Under the pieces are notes generated by a model. The model was not told the DNA's origin. It saw only the letters and a program-made list of their open reading frames with translations, and ran no database searches. Shown in pieces: positions 58,410-64,000 of a DNA stretch of 64,000 bases (position 1 is its first letter; every line of letters starts with the position of its first letter). Both the position numbers and the translations under genes were made by a program. The DNA is from Maricaulis sp. (GTDB taxonomy: Bacteria > Pseudomonadota > Alphaproteobacteria > Caulobacterales > Maricaulaceae): NCBI GenBank assembly GCA_017643585.1, contig JAEPND010000010.1:1-64000 (forward strand). Reading direction: 5' to 3'.

Positions 58410-59195
58410 ATGTTTGGCAAACCGAGACTTATCGACAAACACACTGAAGCCTGGTTTTTCGACCGTTTCGCCTGGATCCTTGAGAATTTCAGCCAGGAAA
58501 AACCCGTCAACAGAACCGAGCTTGTCACGCCTTCGCCGGAGCATTTTCCGGTGGATCCGGACGGTGCGAGCGTGCCAGAGCAATTGTTGAGGCATGTCAT
58601 CAACTACAGCGGCGTGGATCATTGGACGTTTTCACTCGAGCGCGTTGACGAGAATGGCACCAAGGACCTCGGTTCAGCGCTGCTGCTATATCCACTTACC
58701 CAGGCAAGCCCAGTTGAGGCGAACGACAATGAGGATGATTGTCTGCCCATCACCTATCCGGACCGGTACGACACTTCGGCCCAGCACCTGATTTCCTGCT
58801 TCAGCTCCCACATTGGTTGGTACCTGGCACAGACTGTCGAAATGCCCGAGGAATTTGACGAGGAGGAGTTCCCGCTGATTGCCGACTTGATGGCAATCTA
58901 TCTGGGCTTTGGCGTCACTCGCTCGAATACATCGTTCGACAGCCAGAGCGACGGCGAGTTTGGCTGGCATGCCTGGTCCACGGAACGCCAGGGCTTCCTG
59001 ACCGAGGGCACGACCATCTTTGCTACCCTGGTTTTCGCGGAACTCGCCGGCATCGAAGTGGAGCGTGTTCGGACCGGCCTCAAACCTCGACTTCACAAAC
59101 AGCTCGAAAAAGCTCGCCGACAGATCGTCCACAGCCAGGACGACATCGCCAGATTGCGGGCCTTAGAGCCTCGGAATCTGTCGATCGTAGACTAG
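58410..59195 (+). CDS. Hypothetical protein resembling a degenerate zinc-peptidase-like family
   Basis: A 261-residue soluble acidic protein. TEAWFFDRFAWILENFSQE near the start, DLMAIYLGFGV in the middle and STERQGFLTEG towards the end recall a family of uncharacterised bacterial proteins in which a HELGH-like zinc motif precedes a DLTAVFLGFG segment. Here the corresponding stretch reads SSHIGWYLAQ, so the zinc ligands appear lost. It is A/T-richer than its neighbours. Function is unknown. Its stop overlaps the converging holC by four bases. Confidence 0.7.
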   Translation: MFGKPRLIDKHTEAWFFDRFAWILENFSQEKPVNRTELVTPSPEHFPVDPDGASVPEQLLRHVINYSGVDHWTFSLERVDENGTKDLGSALLLYPLTQASPVEANDNEDDCLPITYPDRYDTSAQHLISCFSSHIGWYLAQTVEMPEEFDEEEFPLIADLMAIYLGFGVTRSNTSFDSQSDGEFGWHAWSTERQGFLTEGTTIFATLVFAELAGIEVERVRTGLKPRLHKQLEKARRQIVHSQDDIARLRALEPRNLSIVD

Positions 59196-59659
59196 GCCTT
59201 CTTCTCCCAACGCCCGGCATCGGACTGGCGCCAGTAAGAGACTTTTGCGCCCACGCCACTGGCCGTCTTCCAGAGCCCCCGGGCGGCAACAACTGCGCTT
59301 TCATCATTGCCGTCAAACAGTACGATCGTGCGTTCAAATGCCTTGAAATCACCGGGCTCGGCCCGGTCCAGCAGAAACAGACATTGCGCACCGTTCGGAT
59401 TGTCATCCGCCTCGGTCAGCAATACGGGTTGCCGCTCCGCATGCGCATCACCTGCCAGACCATGTGGCGTGAAGCTCTCCTCGCGCCAGGTCCACAACAG
59501 CGCATCGAGCGCCTTCAGTCGCGCCTCATCGGGCGACTTGATCAGCGCCCGCCAGCCGCGGGCGATGGTTTTTTCGACCAGCTCGGGCAAGACCTCTTCC
59601 ACGCTCGATCGCTCGAGGTGATAGAACCAGAGTTCGCCGGCCTGATCGGATGGGGTCAT
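59192..59659 (-). CDS. holC: DNA polymerase III subunit chi
   Basis: A 155-residue clamp-loader accessory subunit that binds SSB. ELWFYHLERSSVEEVLPELV at the N-terminus, GWRALIKSPDEARLKALDALLWTW and DAHAERQPVLLTEADDNPNGAQ are chi signatures. The ATG lies only three bases after the T run of the pepA terminator, so the ribosome site AGGAG is about 27 bases away within the hairpin. It is probably expressed by readthrough or from a weak start. Confidence 0.92.
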   Translation of the reverse strand: MTPSDQAGELWFYHLERSSVEEVLPELVEKTIARGWRALIKSPDEARLKALDALLWTWREESFTPHGLAGDAHAERQPVLLTEADDNPNGAQCLFLLDRAEPGDFKAFERTIVLFDGNDESAVVAARGLWKTASGVGAKVSYWRQSDAGRWEKKA

Positions 59660-59660
59660 G

Positions 59661-59685
59661 AGAAAAAGGGCGGCCGAAGCCGCCC
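59661..59685 (-). terminator. Rho-independent terminator between pepA and holC
   Basis: The minus strand reads GGGCGGC-TTCG-GCCGCCC (plus 59668-59685) followed by five T residues (59663-59667), a very stable tetraloop hairpin. It ends three bases upstream of the holC ATG. Confidence 0.88.
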
Positions 59686-59700
59686 TCTCCTTGTGAGGCC

Positions 59701-61179
59701 TTAGCCTTCGTAGTTGTCACGCACAAAACGGTCGAGGATGCGCACACCCCAGCCTGTGCCCCAGCTCGGCTGGCGCGGATCGTCCCTCATACCGCCCATG
59801 GCCGTACCCGCGATATCGATGTGACACCACGGACGGTCATTGACGAAACATTTGAGGAATTCTGCCGCCGAGATCGAACCCGCGAGACGCCCTTCGCCGA
59901 CATTCTTGATATCAGCATTCTTGGTCTCGATGTGCTTTTCATAATCAGCACCCAGCGGCATGCGCCAGACCGGCTCATCAGACGCATTGCCTGCAGCGAA
60001 GAGCTGCTCGGCGATGGTGTCGTCATTGGAGAAAATGCCTGCACGGCTATTGCCCAGGGCGATCAGCATGGCACCGGTCAGCGTTGCCAGATCAATGATC
60101 AGCTTCGGCTCGAAGCGACCCTGTGCGTACCAGAGCACGTCACCGAGAACGAGACGTCCCTCGGCATCGGTGTTGAGGATCTCGACCGTCTGGCCAGACA
60201 TCGAACGAACGACATCACCCGGGCGCTGCGCATTGCCGTCCGGCATGTTTTCAACCAGACCGACGATACCAATGGCGTTGACCTTGGCCTTGCGGCCAGC
60301 GAGAGCACGCATCAGGCCGACAACGGCGGCGGAACCACCCATATCGCCCTTCATCTCGTCCATGCCGGCACCCGGCTTGAGTGAGATGCCACCGCTGTCA
60401 AAGGTCAGGCCCTTGCCCACGAAGAGCAGCGGCGCCTCACCTTCTGCACCACCATTCCATTTCATGATGGCGATGTGGCTCTCATGCTCGGAGCCCTGCC
60501 CCACACCCAGCAGCATATCCATGCCCAGCTCGGCCATCGCAGCCTCGTCCAGGATTTCGATCTCCAGGCCATGCTCGGCCATGCCCTCAACCTTTTTGGC
60601 ATAGGTCTCCGGATTGAGGACGTTGGGCGGCAGGTTGGTCACTTCACGCGCCAGGTCCACACCGGACGCTACCGCGCCCCAGCTGTCCCAGGCCGCGTTG
60701 GCAGCGGCAACGTCATCAGCCGTGATGGTCATCCCTGCCAGGGACGGTTTCTTGTCGTCCGTCAGCTTGGTGCGATACTCGTCAAAACGATAAGCGGCCA
60801 TGCGGGCACCCAGGCCTGCGCGACCCGCACCCTCGGCGTCAGCGACACCATCCAGGCGCAGGGTGATTGAGGTTTCGCCGGAAAGCAGGACCTTGGAGGT
60901 CACAGCCGCAGCCGATTTCTCGATCGTTGCCGCTTTCACTTCATCCTGCTTGCCCAGGCCGAACAGCACGACGCGGTCGGCATTGGTGCCGGACGGAGCG
61001 AGCACTTCCAGCGTCTGCCCCGGCTTGCCGGAAAAGCGGCTGGCTGCGACAGCACGGGACAAAGCCCCGCCAGACGCATCATCAATCGTCTTGGCAGCGG
61101 CGGAAAAAGTCGAATCGGCAAAGACCGGTACGGCCTGGGAACCTGAAACGGAATCAGCCGAAGCGAATTCGATTTTCAT
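59701..61179 (-). CDS. pepA: Leucyl aminopeptidase
   Basis: A 492-residue M17 metallopeptidase, hexameric, removing N-terminal residues from peptides. Active-site motifs are GKGLTFDSGGISLKPG (metal ligands), MKGDMGGSAAVVG and NTDAEGRLVL. The N-terminal domain (about 1-165) is the DNA-binding/regulatory-like half. A GAGG ribosome site precedes the ATG. It is divergent from lptF and ends at a strong terminator before holC. Confidence 0.96.
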   Translation of the reverse strand: MKIEFASADSVSGSQAVPVFADSTFSAAAKTIDDASGGALSRAVAASRFSGKPGQTLEVLAPSGTNADRVVLFGLGKQDEVKAATIEKSAAAVTSKVLLSGETSITLRLDGVADAEGAGRAGLGARMAAYRFDEYRTKLTDDKKPSLAGMTITADDVAAANAAWDSWGAVASGVDLAREVTNLPPNVLNPETYAKKVEGMAEHGLEIEILDEAAMAELGMDMLLGVGQGSEHESHIAIMKWNGGAEGEAPLLFVGKGLTFDSGGISLKPGAGMDEMKGDMGGSAAVVGLMRALAGRKAKVNAIGIVGLVENMPDGNAQRPGDVVRSMSGQTVEILNTDAEGRLVLGDVLWYAQGRFEPKLIIDLATLTGAMLIALGNSRAGIFSNDDTIAEQLFAAGNASDEPVWRMPLGADYEKHIETKNADIKNVGEGRLAGSISAAEFLKCFVNDRPWCHIDIAGTAMGGMRDDPRQPSWGTGWGVRILDRFVRDNYEG

Positions 61180-61302
61180 GGCAAAACCTCGCTAGTACAG
61201 TGGAACCGCCCGTGTGTGATTGGGGCGAAAAAGATGGGTTGCGAAAGTGGTATCCGATCCGGAAGCGAGATAGAAGGCTGAACGCGCAGCTTTCAACCCG
61301 AC

Positions 61303-62421
61303 ATGATTCTTGTTCAGCGATATTTCTTCAGACAGCTTCTCTGGCCCTTCCTGACCTCGGTTGGCGCCTTTGCAGGCCTGTCCCTGCTCACACAGAGTCT
61401 GTCGAATACGGATCTGGTTTCCGGCTATTCCGAAACGGCTTTCACTTTCTTCAAGGTGACATTGCTCGCTTTGCCGCATTTGACAGCCCTGTTGCTGCCA
61501 ATCGCCCTGTTTGTCGCGACCCTGACCGGTCTCAGCCGACTGTCATCGGACAGCGAGCTGGTGGTCACCTCGGCCTCGGGCATGACGCGATGGGGCATGC
61601 TCTCCCCGCTCCTGCGCCTGGGCGTTTACGTGGTCATTGCCAATCTGGCGATCAATCTCTTCGTCCAGCCCATCTCCTATCGGGAAATGCGGCGCAGCCT
61701 GTACGACCTGCGTTCGGACGTCGCGTCCAGCCTGGTCACACCGGGGGCGTTTTCCCGTATTGGCGAGGGCGTGACCATCTATGCGCGCGAACGGTCTCGC
61801 GATGGACGTCTGCTGGACATCATGATCCACGACACCCGCGGCCAGGACGGCGCTGTCACCTATACAGCCCGTGAAGGCGTCATCGCCCGCGGCGGCAACC
61901 GCACCGCCCTGGTCCTCATCAACGGCAATGCGCAATGGCTCGATGAGAACCAGGAGATGAATTACACCACATTCGACCGGACCGAGCCGGACCTGGAAGA
62001 ATTCTCCGGCATCGCGGACGCCATCTTCTTCAAGGAGAGTGACCGCTTCCTGCACGAATTGCTGTGGCCGGACAGTTCTATCCGGGCCCGCCCGGATGGT
62101 GAGGAACGTGCTCTGGCGGAGGCGCACTACCGCTTGTCCGCGCCCTTGTTCAATCTCGCCTTCATCCTGATCGCGGCCGCGGCCTATCTGGCCGGCGACT
62201 ATTCCCGTCTTGGATACGGCAAACGCATCGCCATCGCTGTTGGCGCAGGGCTGACACTGCGGCTGGTCGGCTTCAGCGTGCAATCGGGAGCGACCGATGA
62301 CACGGCCCTGAACATCGCCCAATACCTGGTGCCCGTCATCGGCATTCTTGGCGCGCTGGCCGTCATCTACTGGCCCGCGCGCTCACGTCCGGACGCACCA
62401 CCCGTCGTGGAGGCGCGCTAG
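61303..62421 (+). CDS. lptF: LPS export ABC transporter permease LptF
   Basis: A 372-residue inner-membrane protein with six helices, three on either side of a large periplasmic beta-jellyroll domain (about 140-260). It starts VQRYFFRQLLWPFLTSVGAF, as in LptF. With LptG and LptB it extracts lipopolysaccharide from the inner membrane. It is directly followed by lptG (stop codon adjacent to ATG). Confidence 0.95.
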   Translation: MILVQRYFFRQLLWPFLTSVGAFAGLSLLTQSLSNTDLVSGYSETAFTFFKVTLLALPHLTALLLPIALFVATLTGLSRLSSDSELVVTSASGMTRWGMLSPLLRLGVYVVIANLAINLFVQPISYREMRRSLYDLRSDVASSLVTPGAFSRIGEGVTIYARERSRDGRLLDIMIHDTRGQDGAVTYTAREGVIARGGNRTALVLINGNAQWLDENQEMNYTTFDRTEPDLEEFSGIADAIFFKESDRFLHELLWPDSSIRARPDGEERALAEAHYRLSAPLFNLAFILIAAAAYLAGDYSRLGYGKRIAIAVGAGLTLRLVGFSVQSGATDDTALNIAQYLVPVIGILGALAVIYWPARSRPDAPPVVEAR

Positions 62422-63522
62422 ATGGCCGGCTTCAACAATGTCCATCGCTACATGCTGACCCAGACCCTGGTGGGACTGGGAATGTCGGCAGGTGTGATCG
62501 GTGCGGTGATTATCCTGGTCGATTTTGTCGAGCAATCGCGCGACATCGGCACGCGTGTCGAAATCAATGCCATGGAGCTGGTCGGCCTGACGGTGCTGAA
62601 ATCACCCGCGCTGTTGGAAACCACGCTCCCGTTTATCTTCCTGTTCGGCGTACTGACGGCTCTGTTCCGCCTCAACCGGCGCAGCGAGCTGGTCGTGATG
62701 CGCGCTTCAGGCATGTCTGCCTGGCGTATTCTCTCCGCGCCCATGATCCTTGCGCTTCTGGTCGGCATTTTTAGCGCGCTGGTCCTCAATCCGCTCGGCG
62801 CCGCCGGCAATGCCGCGTTTGAGGCGCGCCGCGATGCGTTGATGAATGTCCGCAGGGACCCGAATGCCGCCGAACCGGTCTGGTTGCGGGAGACCAATGT
62901 CAACGGTTTCACGGTCATCGCCGCGACCTCGCTGGTCGAGGGCGATCGCGTTCTGCAAAATCCTGCATTCCTGTATTATGCGGTTGATGAAGACGGTGTG
63001 CCGGCCCTGGACCGTCGGATCGATGCCCGCGAAGCAACTCTGCAGGACGGGTTCTGGGAAGTCGCCGACGCGATCGAGCGCACGCCCAATACGCCGTCTG
63101 TCGAGCTGGGCCTGATTACCCTGCCGACCGGGATTAACCGACAGGCCCTGTTCGAACGCTCACGATCACCTGAAGGCGTATCCTTCTGGGATCTTCCGAC
63201 CCTGATTGTGTCCGCCAGCGAGGCGGGTCTGGCGACCGAGCGCTATCAACTGCGACTGCACACTTTGCTCGCCATGCCTCTGACCCTTCTGGCCGCTACG
63301 CTGATCGCAGCTGCAGCAACCATGCGCTTGCAACGCTTGGGCGGAGCTGCCGGCTTCGCGCTGGCCGGAGGATTGACCGGATTCGTGATGTTTTTCCTGC
63401 AGGAATTGCTCGGTTCGATCGGCGCTGCAGGGGCCTTGCCGCCCCTGACCGCTGCCTGGGCCGCACCTGCCATAACCGCCCTGTTGGCCCTGACCTATAT
63501 CGCCTCGACAGAAGACGGTTGA
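62422..63522 (+). CDS. lptG: LPS export ABC transporter permease LptG
   Basis: A 366-residue partner of LptF with the same six-helix and jellyroll layout. The N-terminus FNNVHRYMLTQTLVGLGMSAG and FRLNRRSELVVMRASGMSAW are family motifs. The C-terminal helices FALAGGLTGFVMFFLQELLG are typical. It is immediately after lptF and 80 bases before lptD. Confidence 0.95.
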   Translation: MAGFNNVHRYMLTQTLVGLGMSAGVIGAVIILVDFVEQSRDIGTRVEINAMELVGLTVLKSPALLETTLPFIFLFGVLTALFRLNRRSELVVMRASGMSAWRILSAPMILALLVGIFSALVLNPLGAAGNAAFEARRDALMNVRRDPNAAEPVWLRETNVNGFTVIAATSLVEGDRVLQNPAFLYYAVDEDGVPALDRRIDAREATLQDGFWEVADAIERTPNTPSVELGLITLPTGINRQALFERSRSPEGVSFWDLPTLIVSASEAGLATERYQLRLHTLLAMPLTLLAATLIAAAATMRLQRLGGAAGFALAGGLTGFVMFFLQELLGSIGAAGALPPLTAAWAAPAITALLALTYIASTEDG

Positions 63523-63602
63523 CGGCGTGGACGAACAGGCCGCTATCGGCTAGTCATGAGAACTCGGTCGGGTGGGGCCGATTAATTGAGGGAGTGACGC
63601 GC

Positions 63603-64000
63603 ATGGCGTCGCAAATCAGCTGCTACACAGCAGCATTGTTCAGTTCAACCATTCTCGCGTTCTCCGCTCCCGCATTTGCTGTCCAGGACGAGCAGGATGA
63701 TCTGCCTGTCTATCTGGAAGCCGATACGCTGGTCGATATCGCGACAGGTGAAGGCTATATCGCGCGCGGCAATGTACGTGTTCAGCAAGGTGACCGCCTG
63801 CTGATCGCCGACGAGCTGGAATATCGCCCCGAGGAAAACCGCGTCATCGCGCGCGGCAATGTCGAGATCCACGGCCAGGGTGAATACCCGCAGTACGCCG
63901 ATCAGTTCGAACTCGACAACGAGATGTCCACCGGAATCGCCACCGGTTTCGCGACAATGATGGAAAACAATGGGCGCATGGCTGCTGCGACTGCAGCGCG
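63603..64000 (+). CDS. lptD: LPS-assembly protein LptD, N-terminal part (runs off the window)
   Basis: The first 132 codons of an exported protein: signal peptide cut near AFAV (residue 26), then an OstA/LptA-like beta-taco domain (LEADTLVDIATGEGYIARGN, VRVQQGDRLLIADELEYRP). The position after lptF-lptG is that of lptD in many alphaproteobacteria (lptF-lptG-lptD-surA). Only the N-terminal periplasmic domain is in view, so LptA-like proteins cannot be strictly excluded. GAGGGAG lies upstream of the ATG. Confidence 0.85.
   Translation, partial: MASQISCYTAALFSSTILAFSAPAFAVQDEQDDLPVYLEADTLVDIATGEGYIARGNVRVQQGDRLLIADELEYRPEENRVIARGNVEIHGQGEYPQYADQFELDNEMSTGIATGFATMMENNGRMAAATAA

Overview
The window is about 64 kb of GC-rich chromosome, densely packed and with little intergenic space. 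It looks like a stalked or prosthecate-type alphaproteobacterium of the Maricaulis/Hyphomonadaceae-Caulobacter kind. This is an inference from gene content and order: rpmG-pleD-divK, DnaA regulator hdaA beside ppk/ppx, a phasin, an NDUFA12-type complex I accessory gene next to DUF2155 and aat, a zinc-ribbon DinB, and lptF-lptG-lptD. No rRNA, tRNA, CRISPR array or complete insertion sequence was recognised. The left edge carries what may be the last codons of a transposase.

Layout. 0-8 kb: DUF2855 protein, small secreted protein, DUF2306 membrane protein, membrane AraC-type and XRE-type regulators, clpS-clpA, and a phasin with a strong promoter and a palindromic operator candidate. 8-16.7 kb: D-Ala-D-Ala carboxypeptidase, the coupled topA-rnr-nudix run, an MFS transporter and rpmG (too short for most ORF callers). 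16.7-21.6 kb: divK-pleD cell-cycle signalling genes, a ROK sugar kinase coupled to dinB, and a frameshifted alpha/beta hydrolase. 21.7-29.6 kb: RidA-like protein, SDR, DsbA-like lipoprotein, a 129-bp palindromic repeat, a 55-codon gene behind thiS-thiG, aroQ-accB-accC-aat, DUF2155 and the NDUFA12-like protein. 29.7-34.8 kb: the most unusual block, a 982-codon full-length but catalytically gutted relative of the B12-dependent ribonucleotide reductase NrdJ, followed by two exported, cysteine-capped pentapeptide-repeat proteins. 34.8-41.7 kb: aspS, a gap with an orphan terminator, a TetR gene with two near-identical operators, two tandem PlsC-type acyltransferases with an LplT-like transporter, and rnd. 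41.7-50.6 kb: DUF2066-hdaA-ppk-ppx and a membrane protein on the minus strand; purM-purN-arfB on the plus strand; DUF4197. 50.6-64 kb: adenine deaminase, a ToxR/CadC-like regulator opposite an S41 peptidase, ndk, a DUF2268 metallopeptidase, an ABC-F ATPase, an I78 inhibitor lipoprotein, a degenerate metallopeptidase-like protein, pepA-holC, and lptF-lptG with the 5' end of lptD running off the window.

How the genes work together. Aat adds Leu/Phe N-degrons, ClpS recognises them and ClpA unfolds the substrates, so three N-end-rule components lie in one window. DivK and PleD act in cell-cycle and c-di-GMP control; HdaA carries a sliding-clamp motif for inactivating DnaA. TopA, DinB, HolC, PurM, PurN and Ndk serve DNA and nucleotide metabolism. 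AroQ, AccB, AccC, ThiS and ThiG are housekeeping biosynthesis. The TetR-acyltransferase-acyltransferase-transporter run reads as an autoregulated phospholipid acyl-remodelling operon. The best candidate for something undescribed is the NrdJ-derived pseudoenzyme at 29766-32714. Nothing here was confirmed by database search; family names come from sequence motifs and memory of the families.
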